DNA of 64,000 nt from Sthenelais limicola (Eukaryota > Annelida > Polychaeta > Phyllodocida > Sigalionidae). Below the pieces are notes generated by a model. It was not told the DNA's origin. It worked only from the letters and a program-made list of their open reading frames with translations, and searched no databases. Positions 1-9,813 of the stretch are shown here, piece by piece. Where the stretch lies: positions 13,208,162 to 13,272,161 of the forward strand of contig OW804099.1 of the NCBI GenBank assembly GCA_942159475.1, given 5' to 3'. A program made the position numbers and the translations under genes. The stretch's first letter is position 1, and each line of letters opens with the position of its first letter.

Positions 1-6
1 GATAGG

Positions 7-1623
7 ATGGATAAACTCATCTCTACGCAAGTGAGTACTTTGAATTTGATGAATGATTCAGTATTGGAGTCTGCAAGGAAGGGGAAAGAGGCCCTGGAGA
101 AAGCGGCTTATACTGAATCGGAATTGAATTTGGCTAGACAGGAACAAGCTCGTTTAAGATCTGTAGTGAAAGATCAAAGTGAGAAATTGACTTCACTAGA
201 GGCTAAGCGCGCTTGGGAACGTAAGAATAATGAGCGTATGAGAGTGAATTTGGAAGAATTGAATAGCCGCTTTGACTTTCAAGTCCCACAGCACAGGGCT
301 AGGGGTATTGCTTTTGCTGACGAGGTGGAAAAGGTTAGCACTCCTATTTATGAGAATCCGGGTGGTATAACTAATGAATCATACACCCGAATCATGAATG
401 ATTTACCTGACTTTGATCAAAGGAAAGGAAGTCCAGATAATGTAGCATCATATCCACCACATTATACGTCGGTCATGCCGGACGCACCAACTGGCGGGCG
501 GGCGTTTAAAGGTGACAGGAGGAGTGCTTTAGAAGCTGCGCGTGGTTTGCGCCCTTCTAGTCCTAGTCCAGTCGGTTATGGAATTATGGGCGCGGTAAGG
601 CGATCATTGCCGGCCAATATGAGTGGAGTTAGGCGGTCAATAGATCCAGCCGCGGGTTACTTACCTGAAGGTAAGGGACCTGCATTTGGCATGCCTAAGT
701 TCAAACCAACTAAGCCAATTCGCAACCCTAGAACTGTGAACTTCCCTGAATGGGATGGTCGGGAGGATTGGCGTGACTATCAAAGACGCACAGTAATGAT
801 AGCACGTTCAAATAATTGGGATGATGAGACTTATAAAATACAACTGCTAACCGGAGTAGGTAAACAGCTGCCGCAAGCTATGATGCTGGAGCCGGATGAT
901 TTTTCAGTTGATCAGCTGCTACAGATGCTCGAATATGATTATCAGGCTGAAAAGTCTGATAAGACGCGAAAGCGGGAATTTTTCGAATGCAGGCAAGATC
1001 CTGGGCAGAGTCCGGCTGCTTTCAGCCAGAACTTAAGTTTGAAGGCAGTACATGCTTTCGGTGAATGGGATGGCACGTTGCATGATATGGCGGTGAAAAC
1101 ATTTCTTGATGGGCTGGTGGATAAAGGCATGTCGCAATATGTTGCAATGCAGGAGCCGACCGATATAGTTTCGGCTGCGGCAGCCGCTACTAGATATAGG
1201 GATGTATTTGGAACCAGTGGAGTTTCACACACGTCTTCGCATTTACACTCGATTAAAAGCGAGGCGGGTGTGTCAACGGTAACTACTGTGACCAAATCGG
1301 AGCGAGAGTGGGATGATAGAGAAATGGCAGAGTTTCAAGCTTTTCGGGCGTGGCAGAAAAGGCCAAAACCGCAACTGGAGGCTTTACCACCACCACCACC
1401 TGCCGAGTCGGGTGAGGGGGGTAGAAAGGGTTCTTCTGAAGGAAATTATAGGAGAAGACCTGGTATGCCTCGGAAATGTTACTATTGTCAGCAAGAAGGA
1501 CACATGTGGGCGGATTGTGTTAAACAAAAAACACATGTTAAGTCTTTTGATGACTTTACAGCTCAGGCTGCGGCAATTAAGGAACAGTTGGCTCTGCTGT
1601 TAAACAAGGTCGGATCTTCTTAG
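7..1623 (+). CDS. gag: Gag polyprotein of element A
   Basis: 538-aa nucleocapsid precursor. The N-terminal part (about residues 1-90) is charged and probably coiled-coil. A Ty3-type capsid region follows at about residues 245-400, beginning near the FPEWDGREDW motif. A single retroviral zinc knuckle of form CX2CX4HX4C lies at C491, C494, H499 and C504, just after a proline run and an Arg/Gly-rich stretch. The ATG at base 7 is the first in-frame ATG in the window and lies in the context gATAGGATG, which recurs before ORF3. Upstream sequence is not visible, so a longer protein cannot be excluded. The stop at 1621-1623 overlaps the pol frame, which suggests a Gag-Pol fusion by -1 frameshifting. 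Confidence 0.9.
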   Translation: MDKLISTQVSTLNLMNDSVLESARKGKEALEKAAYTESELNLARQEQARLRSVVKDQSEKLTSLEAKRAWERKNNERMRVNLEELNSRFDFQVPQHRARGIAFADEVEKVSTPIYENPGGITNESYTRIMNDLPDFDQRKGSPDNVASYPPHYTSVMPDAPTGGRAFKGDRRSALEAARGLRPSSPSPVGYGIMGAVRRSLPANMSGVRRSIDPAAGYLPEGKGPAFGMPKFKPTKPIRNPRTVNFPEWDGREDWRDYQRRTVMIARSNNWDDETYKIQLLTGVGKQLPQAMMLEPDDFSVDQLLQMLEYDYQAEKSDKTRKREFFECRQDPGQSPAAFSQNLSLKAVHAFGEWDGTLHDMAVKTFLDGLVDKGMSQYVAMQEPTDIVSAAAAATRYRDVFGTSGVSHTSSHLHSIKSEAGVSTVTTVTKSEREWDDREMAEFQAFRAWQKRPKPQLEALPPPPPAESGEGGRKGSSEGNYRRRPGMPRKCYYCQQEGHMWADCVKQKTHVKSFDDFTAQAAAIKEQLALLLNKVGSS

Positions 1624-1645
1624 GCGGTGAACAGGAGATCGCGAC
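1599..1645 (+). promoter_or_regulatory. Candidate -1 ribosomal frameshift signal between gag and pol
   Basis: The heptamer GTTAAAC (1599-1605) sits in gag phase as G TTA AAC. The same heptamer is used for -1 frameshifting in equine arteritis virus. Three nucleotides later, bases 1609-1617 can pair with 1636-1645 in a 9-bp stem with one bulged G (1641) and an 18-nt loop. After a -1 slip the pol frame is open from 1602 through to 5891. The spacer is slightly short compared with the usual 5-9 nt. Confidence 0.65.
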
Positions 1646-1664
1646 AAACAGCATACACACCGCA

Positions 1665-4600
1665 TTGTCGATAAATCGGGCTAGTAAACCAATTGGATCC
1701 GATGTTCTTGTGCCCCTAGATCAGCCTGGGGACGCCCATGGAGAAGGTGATCTTGGAGGTGAAGTGTACGAGGGCAGCGGCATTGGCGCAATTGGGCGCG
1801 CCACATGCTCAGTGATGGTAGTGAATGAAGGAGATCCTGAGTATGTATGCATGCCTGGGCAAATTCTAAAAGTTGAATGGGGGGAAGATGCCCGGGTGGT
1901 GAGTAAAGTAATGGTGTGTGACTTGCGTGATTTTGAGATTTGTGTTTCAGACCGCAATCGTCCGCTTGTGGCTGAGCGCATGTATGCGGATGTGACTTTA
2001 GTGAATGTAACTGGTCAATTCCTTATTGACTGGGGGGCACAATGCACGCTGGTAAAAAGGCATGTATATGATGAACTCTCAGTCAGGCCGTCATTGATGC
2101 CATGTGGAGTGACGTGCTATGCTGGGACTGGTCATAATCTAAAGACGCATGGGTGTGTGCGACTCGCGCTGGGGTTGGGAGGTGCTTGGTATGCCCTCAA
2201 CTGCCTGGTGGTAAGTGGTTTGGTTGGAGCAGAAGCTGGTATCTTGGGGATGGATTTTATCTATCTCCATAAATGTAATTCCGACTGGTCTGGTTTATTC
2301 ACTCTCGAGGCAGGTGAACAATCGGTAATGTGCAGGGCATTGCAAAGTGGGCCTATGACAAGGAGCAACTGTGAGAGTATTTTCATAGACGCTTTCTCCA
2401 CTATTTGTAGTGGCATTGGCCCAATGTCCCCGAATGAGGACATGTTCTTTGAACCAGATGAGCCGGAGTTGGGATGTTATGTTGCAGGGAGTTTATTGGT
2501 TGCTGGCGACCGATATAATTGCACGCTGTCTGTATGCAATCCCACTAGCTCTCCCGTACTGATCGAACTGCAGACAGCAAGGGGAGAAGATTTCTTGAAT
2601 GATAATTCTCCTATTGTTGATGTGGAGATGTTGGAACCGGAGGTTCCAATGCCGCCAGTGGATGAATGCCCACTAGCGAAATTGGTAAGAGGGTCTGATT
2701 TGTCTAAGGCGGAGGACATAATTAGACTAAGGAATCTGCTTTGGCAGTATAAACATTGCTTCAGGTTGCCGGGTGAAACACTGGGACACACTAACAAAGT
2801 GCGTCATGTGGTTGACACAGGTGATGCTGTGCCAATTAAAAGTGTGTATAGACGCCTGCCGCGCGCGCGTCGAGAAGCTGCTGAGAAACAGATTCAAGAC
2901 ATGCTCGATAAAGGTGTTATAGAACCTAGTAATAGCCCCTGGGGATCTGCGGTTGTGATTGTGAAGAAAAGTGACGGCACTGACAGGTTTTGTGTTGACT
3001 ATCGTCCAGTCAATGCGGTCACAAAGAAGGATTCTTTCCCTCTCCCTAGAATAGATGAAAGCATTGAGGCATTGGGTGGTAACTTATGGTTTATAACTTT
3101 GGATTTAGAGAGCGGTTACTGGCAAATTGCCATGGACGAAGCTAGTAAGGAGAAGACGGCTTTTGTCTCGACTATGGGCCTGTTCCAATTCAAGGTTATG
3201 AGTTTTGGACTATGCAATGCGCCTGCCACATTTGAGCGTATGATGGAACAAATGTTGGCTGGATTGAGGTGGAAATGCTGTCTTGTTTATTTGGACGATG
3301 TAATCATCTTTGGCTCCAGTTTTGATGAAGCATTGTTAAATACGGAAAAAGTCTTGCAGAGACTAGCCGATTATGGGTTGAAGCTTAAACCGAAGAAATG
3401 TGAATTTTTCAAACTGAATGTGAAGTATTTGGGGAGAATTGTTTCGCAAGATGGAGTCCGCGCGGATCCGGATAAGTTGGAGAAAGTCCATTCTTGGCCG
3501 GTTCCGACTACTATTAAGCAGGTCCGTCAGTTTCTGGGTTTCGCTTCATATTATAGAGAATTTATGCCCAATTTCTCAGAGGTTGCAGCTCCTATTCAAG
3601 CATTGGTAGCCGGGGCGGAGCTGAAGAATAATCGGCGGGTGACCTTTGATGATAATTGTCATAAGGCCTTTGCAGACCTGAAAGATTTATTGACATCTCC
3701 TCCTGTATTAGGCTACCCACAGCCGTCTGGAACTATCATTCTGGATACTGACGCGAGTGGATTCGGTATGTCTGGAGTCCTCTCTCAGATGCAGAATTCG
3801 AGAGAGGTGGTTTTGAGTTATGCCAGTAATACGTTGACTAAGGCCCAACAGAATTACTGTGCTACAAAAAGAGAGTTGCTAGCTGTTTTGACTTATTTAT
3901 CTAAGTTTCAACATTATATAATAGGGCAACATGACTTTATGTTGAGAACTGATCATGCTTCGTTGCGCTGGTTAATGAACTTTAGAGACCCTTCTGGTAT
4001 GCTAGCAAGGTGGTTAACCACTTTGCAGCATTATGGATTGCGGGAAGATCAGATTGTTCATAGGCCGGGCCGCAAACACATAAATGCGGACGCGCTTTCG
4101 CGGCTGCCGGTGAGAAGATGTCCCAGAGAAGATTGTCTGGATTGTGGTGCACATGACGCCGTAGTAGCTACAATGACTGTGGACTACCATATATTTTCAA
4201 CATTGGCGGGTGATCGGTTGAAGGTAGCGCAAGAAGAAGATGATGTTCTCACCAGAATCAAATCAATAGTACAGGGTCTTACTCAGAAGCCAGACAATAA
4301 AGCTTTGTTGGCTGAGGGGGGAGAGTTCTGTTACTATGTGAGTAAGATAGAATTTTTAAAAGTGGAAAAAGAATTGCTGTGTATGGATTGGGAAAGCGAC
4401 AACGGAGTTGTGTATACACGTGTACTGGTACCTCTAGCTCTGAGGAAGGAGTTATTCCGTACTTTGCACGGGAGTAAGCTTGCAGCTCACTTCGGCGAGT
4501 TCAAAACTTATCAGGCGGCAAGACAAAAGTTTGTTTGGCCCCGGATGAAGAGGGATATCGCCGATTGGGTACGCGGCTGTGAAGTTTGCGCTTCTTGTAA

Positions 4601-5891
4601 GAGTAGGGGTGGAAAAGGTATAACCCCGTTGAAGAAGGAAATCCATGGTGTGCGCTGGAGCCGCATTGCTTTGGATATCATTGGTCCATTTAGGAGAACC
4701 CCTAGGGGAAATAGTTGTGTGATGGTTGTCACAGATTATTTTTCTAAATGGGCTGAGGCTTACCCGCTTCCCGATCACACAGCCGCTACCTGTGCGATGG
4801 CCTTGTTTACTGAGTGGGTGCTAAGGTACGGCCCACCGGTCTCCCTCCAGACTGATGGAGCGCCAGAATTTCGTTCAGCTCTTTTAAAGGAGTTATTACT
4901 CTTGCTTGACATAGAGCAGTTGATGTCCCTTCCCTATAGACCCCAGGCAAATGGGCAGGTAGAACGTTGGAATCGTGTTCTTGTTGAGCAATTGTCATGT
5001 TTGACACAATTTGAGGATTTGAATTGGGATTTGTTGGTGCCCTGTATTGCACATGCTTATAGAGGAGCGGTGCATAAGAGTACTATGTGCACGCCAAATT
5101 TGGTGGTATTCGGTACAGAATTAACAGTCCCGGCTGACATTATATATGGTACTCTGACTGGGGACGTTGATTTCCCTTGTCGCAGTGTCTTTGTGGAGGA
5201 GATTAAAACGCTATTGCTGAAAGGACATAGATTTGTTAGGGAGCGTTTGGGGCATTCAGCCGTTTATCAGAAACGATATTTTGATAGGCGGGCGAGACCC
5301 AAGGTTTTCAAATCTGGAGATGTTGTATGGAGGTATGCGACGCCTATGGCTCAGAAGAAATATGGCCCTAAATGGGATGGTCCTTTTGAAGTCATACGTC
5401 GTGTGCAGGGTTCTACCTATGAACTCAGGACTGAGGAGGGAGTTCTCAGATGGAATGGAGATTTACTAAAATTGGCTTTTGATGCAGATGGGACTCCAGT
5501 GCAGGTTACTAACTTGCATAGAGCATCAGAGTATCAGAAGCAGCAGGTAGCGGGTAAAGACTACTTGAAGATTACTCCTCAAGGTCGTGTCATACCCGGG
5601 CGGCATGCTCCTGCCGTGTTACCTGCAGCTAATATAGTTAGACATGTGAAAAGGCGCGGCCGTCCGCCCAATAAACCAGCTTTGTTGTCTGACCAGCCGC
5701 CGGGCCTGGGAACGAAGCTGGAAGGTGGCACAGCGGCTGTGGTGTCTGAGAGTTCCAGTGATTCAGATTCTGAGGAAAAGGTAGAAGGTTCACCACTAGC
5801 CAAGACTATGGATGGTTTGTTGCGATCAGGTTACTTAGAGGAGCGGCCTAGGCGTCATAGGCAAGCACCTGACCGATTAGGCTATGAGTGA
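1665..5891 (+). CDS. pol: Pol polyprotein of element A (protease, RT, RNase H, integrase)
   Basis: About 1408 aa from the TTG at 1665. There is no ATG near the frame start, and the frame is open upstream past the gag stop, so translation is most likely by -1 frameshift from gag. Domains in order: an aspartic protease around residue 122 with the unusual LIDWGAQ active site and a flap-like ILGMDF; reverse transcriptase with YLDD at 542-545; RNase H with the DTDASGFG motif; an HHCC integrase finger; and an integrase core with D1004, D1064 and E1100 (35 residues between the last two). A GPY/F-like segment follows (YGPKWDGPFEV). The tail carries an AT-hook-like KRRGRPP and an acidic serine run. 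All catalytic residues of RT and integrase are present. The protease has W where T or S is expected in D-T/S-G. Confidence 0.93.
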   Translation: MSINRASKPIGSDVLVPLDQPGDAHGEGDLGGEVYEGSGIGAIGRATCSVMVVNEGDPEYVCMPGQILKVEWGEDARVVSKVMVCDLRDFEICVSDRNRPLVAERMYADVTLVNVTGQFLIDWGAQCTLVKRHVYDELSVRPSLMPCGVTCYAGTGHNLKTHGCVRLALGLGGAWYALNCLVVSGLVGAEAGILGMDFIYLHKCNSDWSGLFTLEAGEQSVMCRALQSGPMTRSNCESIFIDAFSTICSGIGPMSPNEDMFFEPDEPELGCYVAGSLLVAGDRYNCTLSVCNPTSSPVLIELQTARGEDFLNDNSPIVDVEMLEPEVPMPPVDECPLAKLVRGSDLSKAEDIIRLRNLLWQYKHCFRLPGETLGHTNKVRHVVDTGDAVPIKSVYRRLPRARREAAEKQIQDMLDKGVIEPSNSPWGSAVVIVKKSDGTDRFCVDYRPVNAVTKKDSFPLPRIDESIEALGGNLWFITLDLESGYWQIAMDEASKEKTAFVSTMGLFQFKVMSFGLCNAPATFERMMEQMLAGLRWKCCLVYLDDVIIFGSSFDEALLNTEKVLQRLADYGLKLKPKKCEFFKLNVKYLGRIVSQDGVRADPDKLEKVHSWPVPTTIKQVRQFLGFASYYREFMPNFSEVAAPIQALVAGAELKNNRRVTFDDNCHKAFADLKDLLTSPPVLGYPQPSGTIILDTDASGFGMSGVLSQMQNSREVVLSYASNTLTKAQQNYCATKRELLAVLTYLSKFQHYIIGQHDFMLRTDHASLRWLMNFRDPSGMLARWLTTLQHYGLREDQIVHRPGRKHINADALSRLPVRRCPREDCLDCGAHDAVVATMTVDYHIFSTLAGDRLKVAQEEDDVLTRIKSIVQGLTQKPDNKALLAEGGEFCYYVSKIEFLKVEKELLCMDWESDNGVVYTRVLVPLALRKELFRTLHGSKLAAHFGEFKTYQAARQKFVWPRMKRDIADWVRGCEVCASCKSRGGKGITPLKKEIHGVRWSRIALDIIGPFRRTPRGNSCVMVVTDYFSKWAEAYPLPDHTAATCAMALFTEWVLRYGPPVSLQTDGAPEFRSALLKELLLLLDIEQLMSLPYRPQANGQVERWNRVLVEQLSCLTQFEDLNWDLLVPCIAHAYRGAVHKSTMCTPNLVVFGTELTVPADIIYGTLTGDVDFPCRSVFVEEIKTLLLKGHRFVRERLGHSAVYQKRYFDRRARPKVFKSGDVVWRYATPMAQKKYGPKWDGPFEVIRRVQGSTYELRTEEGVLRWNGDLLKLAFDADGTPVQVTNLHRASEYQKQQVAGKDYLKITPQGRVIPGRHAPAVLPAANIVRHVKRRGRPPNKPALLSDQPPGLGTKLEGGTAAVVSESSSDSDSEEKVEGSPLAKTMDGLLRSGYLEERPRRHRQAPDRLGYE

Positions 5892-6615
5892 AAAAATTGG
5901 GTGAAAGGTGCAGGAAAAAAAAAAAAAATGACACAACGAGAAGTACTGGTTTAATAATGTCTTACACGAGCATGGCGGGGGTGAAGCTACTCCGTGTGTG
6001 GGAGTTATTTAATAAAAAAAACATCATAATTACTGTACGTGGTTCAGTAATTGAATTGATTTGGAAAATGTAATCGACTGGCAGGGCATGTAGCCTCTCA
6101 TTGTCCTGACACCTACTGGGAAATGTGATTGGGCCGAAGCAATACACCCCACGGAAAGTAGGGAGAGACTGCTTGATTTTCTTTTCTAATGATATTGGTT
6201 ACTGCAAGTGAAAGAGTGATGGACTTTGCTCGGGAGTTCAGGTCCCTGGTACTGTGTGTATGCTTGCTATAGTGAGCAGGCAGGCAGCGGTATCCAGGCC
6301 GTGTGTACTCTGGCGTGAACGGCTCGGCAACAGGTTTATGATGCTATATTTAGAGGGAAGAAAGTCCTCCGATTGGCGGAGGTGTCGCGAGACTAGGTCA
6401 CGAGAGCTGGCGGGAGCGTCCGTCTGCAGAGTACGCTCGGGCAGTGAACACAACACACGTGTTTCACTATCCAGTTGTATGTGACTTGGTTTGCTTGGCT
6501 TATCCCCCCGATAAATCATTGTATTCCTAGGTTGTTGTTGAGTTGGTTGGCAGAGTTTGTATTTTGTCTGTGTCCCTAACCTTGAAACTCCATCTGGAGT
6601 TCTCAAGCAGATAGG
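5892..6615 (+). other. Non-coding spacer between pol and ORF3 of element A
   Basis: About 720 bases with no convincing ORF. It begins with a poly-A run (5915-5928) just after the pol stop. Just before ORF3 there is a possible 3' splice site: a branch-like CCCTAAC near 6575 followed by TCAAGCAG at 6602-6609, directly before ATAGGATG. This would allow ORF3 to be made from a spliced RNA, but an internal promoter or reinitiation is equally possible. Confidence 0.5.
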
Positions 6616-9600
6616 ATGTCTGACAAGGAAGAGTCGGCCATGGACGTTGAGTCGCCTCCGGGCGATAATCAGAAGAAGGAGGCGGTGGTTGGTGATGATG
6701 CAGCAGCTAGCGGGAGTCAGCCCACAGCCGAAGACGCTGCGCCTGTGGTCGCTGAATCTGTCTCGCTAGAGGAGCCGCCTAGTGCAAGTTGGGCTGAAGA
6801 AATGGAGGCTGAGATAAAAGCAGATTATGAGAAGATTGAGAAAAAGAGAATGGAGTTGGAGAAGGCGAAGGAGCGCAAGGCTGTGGCTGATTGGCAAATT
6901 CCTAAGCTTAGGTCGCGGAGGAAAGTTAAGCATGTCAAGGCTACTGCTTCTGCTTCCAAAGCCGCCGAGGCGGGTGATAGTGATGGTGAGGAAACTACCA
7001 CAGCCGCTTCTTTGCCTAAACCTAAGAGGAAGGACAAGAAATTGGATGTTAAGGCAGACAAGAAATCGGATGTTAAGGCAGACAAGAAATTGGATGAGAA
7101 GACCGAAAAGAATAAAGACTCTGGTGCCGTGTCAGATAGTGCAAAATCTGACAGTGGTAAATCGAAATTGAAGAAGAAGGAATTTAGTTCTCCTAAGGGT
7201 GCGCCTAAGGACACCCGCAAGACCCGTGATAGGCAGAGGAATGCGAGCAGTAGTTCGCGAGGCTCCTCCGTGGATGGTGGTGACCAGGCGCGTTCCAGTC
7301 ACACAGGTGGTCCCGGCCTAAACACGGTAGAGGATGTTGTGAAGGCATTGTCAAAGCCAGGTTGGAAGGGTGCGGCTAAGAAGATGACTGACCCCTCTAT
7401 TCCCGTGCGAAACCAAGCTCGTTGGTGGTTGAAAGATAGGCTTGAGGGAATTGAGTTGACTCCAACCAATATGGCTAATATTGTCCCCAAGAAGAATGAT
7501 GGAGTTACCACTGCTCCAGAATCGGATGATGAAGATGAGGTGTTGGGAGATTATTGGACGGAAGCTCCAATAATGCCTCGGTACGAGGATAAATTTCACT
7601 ACTTGAAATCTCGTACTGGGAAAGCTGATGGACATAAGCAGATTATTGAATTGGTAATGGATAAGCTGAATGGCGCCCCCTTGCTATGGAAACCAGGGTA
7701 TAGGTGTCCATTCACTTGGTGTCGTTATTTGGGCGAGGAAATTAATCCTTGTGGGATTAAAATCTATCGCACCAAAGAACGATTTTATCGACATTTGTGT
7801 GAGGAGCACTGCCCAGCTGTGCAACTCCTTACTTGCCCACATGCTCATTCGTGTGGAGTAAGGTTAGACAGACGATCAGATTTGATTAAACATTTGATGA
7901 AGGGTCCTAGTGGACATAGGAATGGACCTGAAAGATCGCGGGAGTGGACGTCCAGCTACAGAGTGGTGGAGCAGGAAGCGGCTAACCTCGGCTGTGTGAG
8001 ATTTGCGCGGATGGGCAGATACGATCTTGATCGTGTTATGACCATCGGCCGCCATCGAGCTCTAGCCGAGGCCCGGCATAGTGCTACTGAGGCTAGGAGG
8101 ACAGTGAATAAAAATTTCGCTGATGCTCCTCTGCCTGCTAAGAATGCTTGGACTGCTAAAGGCCCTTCTCAAGCGACTATTGCTGCCGTGTTGACTGGTG
8201 CTCGCCCGAAGGATACGTCAAGCGTGGCTGCATTGAATATGCCTGCGGCTGCCGCTGGTGCTCCTGGTGGTGAAGCAACTGATAGGCGGGTGGTTGCTCA
8301 TGGAGAGTTGCCTGTCAATATGAGGAATACGAATCAGGAAAGTGCTAGGCCAGTTGCTGCAGCTTCTGTGCTTCCTTATTTGCCTACAGATGAGACTTTG
8401 TGTTCTGCCGCCACAGATATTGATAGAACCTTGTCCGATGCTTCAATTGGTATCAACCAAGCTGTCGCTCGGTCCTTAGACGCTGTGAAGCTAGCCGTAC
8501 AAGTTGCTTTAACCCCTATGATTGATATCAGCGAGGTGAGAGCAGCTGCGGCAGAGATCCCGGCTATGCGGGCTAGGATCGTTGATTTAACCAGGCAGTT
8601 GGAGTATTATAAGCAGGAGGACCATCTTTCTAGGGAAACAATTCTAGATTTGAAGTGTCAGCTCTCTGCTTATGAATCTGGTGAACCGGAGATGAAAAGG
8701 AAAAAGACGGAGAAGAAGGAGGAAGCGGTTGACTCTGATGTGGTGAGAAAATCGGATCTGGCAAAGATTATGTCGGATTTGTTGCAGCAACATACCGCTT
8801 CTCTGGCGAAGTTGCCTTTGCCTGCTTCTCCACAGAGAAGGCAGACACAACCGCCTGCTGAGGGAGTGTTGAAAGTGTCGCCTCGGCCGCAGCGAGTTGT
8901 CGTGCAATCTCACCCACCTCTACAGAAATTGACTTTGCAGAGATTGCCAGCTGCTCCGGCTGTGACTCCTGTTAAGCCGATTATTGTTAAGGAGATTTTG
9001 GAAGGACCTTGTGGTGATACTTGGAAGTCAGTGATGAACCCATCAATTGATTTAGTATCTCCGCAACGTTGTGGTGCTAGGTGGAGTCAGACTACTGTGC
9101 AGTTGCCTGCTCAATCGCCATTACAACATCATATGTTGCAACAGTCTCTGCAACAACAACAGCATTTGCAACAGCAGCAGTTGCAGCAGCAGCAGTTGCA
9201 ACAGCAACAGTTGCAGCAGGAACGGCAGTTGCAGCAAACTTTGCAACAACAGCAAAGCCAGCATATGCAGCAGTCTCAATTGTCCTTGCCTTCATATAGT
9301 CCTTATTTAATGCAGGGCTTTGCGCCTCTGACCCAGTTCGGTGGAGTGCAGCGGCAGTTAGGGGGAAACCCGTCTATACAGGGCTCTCCCGCTCGTGTTC
9401 ATGGTCAGTCAGCCGCTGGTATTTTGGATACGAGTGGCGCTCCCATTGCTCCGCCAGGATTTGTTGGTGTGACTCCCGTGGGTATTGAGGAGAAGGGGTC
9501 AGTTCAACTGTCAACCGTGACTCCTCTTTTCTCCTCCCCGGTGAGAAAAATTGGCGATATGATTGCTAGGGCTATGACTTTTGGTTCGGGAGAAGACCAA

Positions 9601-9813
9601 CCCACACCGACCAAGGAAGTGGTGTTAGAAACACAGTCAGACCCGGGTACTATCTCTGTGGGTAATGAGAAGCAGGATATTTCTGGTTCTCCCCATGGTA
9701 GCGATACCTGGGAGCGGGGTGTTGATGAGGAAGATAGGAATATGGAAATTGATCCTGCGTATGAGGAGGAATTGCTGAAGGGAGACCCTGATGATGCTTA
9801 CCCGACGGTTTAA
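6616..9813 (+). CDS. ORF3 of element A: large protein with Cys/His fingers and a Gln-rich region, function unknown
   Basis: 1065 aa, in the position where env or accessory genes lie in Ty3/gypsy elements, but with no signal peptide or clear membrane segment, so not an envelope. The N-terminal third is highly charged, with Lys-rich tandem pieces (DKKLDVKA-like, about residues 135-165) and Ser/Arg stretches. Near residue 364 two degenerate zinc-finger-like units occur: CX4C followed by H-X4-H, then CX5C followed by H-X7-H. A probable coiled coil lies near residues 655-690. A Gln-rich tract (LQQQQ repeats) spans about residues 835-880. The stop is 600 bases before the LTR. The composition suggests a nucleic-acid-binding or nuclear protein; that is inference. 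I do not recognise the family. Confidence 0.75.
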   Translation: MSDKEESAMDVESPPGDNQKKEAVVGDDAAASGSQPTAEDAAPVVAESVSLEEPPSASWAEEMEAEIKADYEKIEKKRMELEKAKERKAVADWQIPKLRSRRKVKHVKATASASKAAEAGDSDGEETTTAASLPKPKRKDKKLDVKADKKSDVKADKKLDEKTEKNKDSGAVSDSAKSDSGKSKLKKKEFSSPKGAPKDTRKTRDRQRNASSSSRGSSVDGGDQARSSHTGGPGLNTVEDVVKALSKPGWKGAAKKMTDPSIPVRNQARWWLKDRLEGIELTPTNMANIVPKKNDGVTTAPESDDEDEVLGDYWTEAPIMPRYEDKFHYLKSRTGKADGHKQIIELVMDKLNGAPLLWKPGYRCPFTWCRYLGEEINPCGIKIYRTKERFYRHLCEEHCPAVQLLTCPHAHSCGVRLDRRSDLIKHLMKGPSGHRNGPERSREWTSSYRVVEQEAANLGCVRFARMGRYDLDRVMTIGRHRALAEARHSATEARRTVNKNFADAPLPAKNAWTAKGPSQATIAAVLTGARPKDTSSVAALNMPAAAAGAPGGEATDRRVVAHGELPVNMRNTNQESARPVAAASVLPYLPTDETLCSAATDIDRTLSDASIGINQAVARSLDAVKLAVQVALTPMIDISEVRAAAAEIPAMRARIVDLTRQLEYYKQEDHLSRETILDLKCQLSAYESGEPEMKRKKTEKKEEAVDSDVVRKSDLAKIMSDLLQQHTASLAKLPLPASPQRRQTQPPAEGVLKVSPRPQRVVVQSHPPLQKLTLQRLPAAPAVTPVKPIIVKEILEGPCGDTWKSVMNPSIDLVSPQRCGARWSQTTVQLPAQSPLQHHMLQQSLQQQQHLQQQQLQQQQLQQQQLQQERQLQQTLQQQQSQHMQQSQLSLPSYSPYLMQGFAPLTQFGGVQRQLGGNPSIQGSPARVHGQSAAGILDTSGAPIAPPGFVGVTPVGIEEKGSVQLSTVTPLFSSPVRKIGDMIARAMTFGSGEDQPTPTKEVVLETQSDPGTISVGNEKQDISGSPHGSDTWERGVDEEDRNMEIDPAYEEELLKGDPDDAYPTV

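Noticed and set aside
9071..9310. Asn/Ser/Cys-rich and Ala-rich ORFs over the ORF3 Gln tract
   Set aside because: Alternative-frame readings of CAG/CAA-rich DNA encoding polyglutamine in ORF3.
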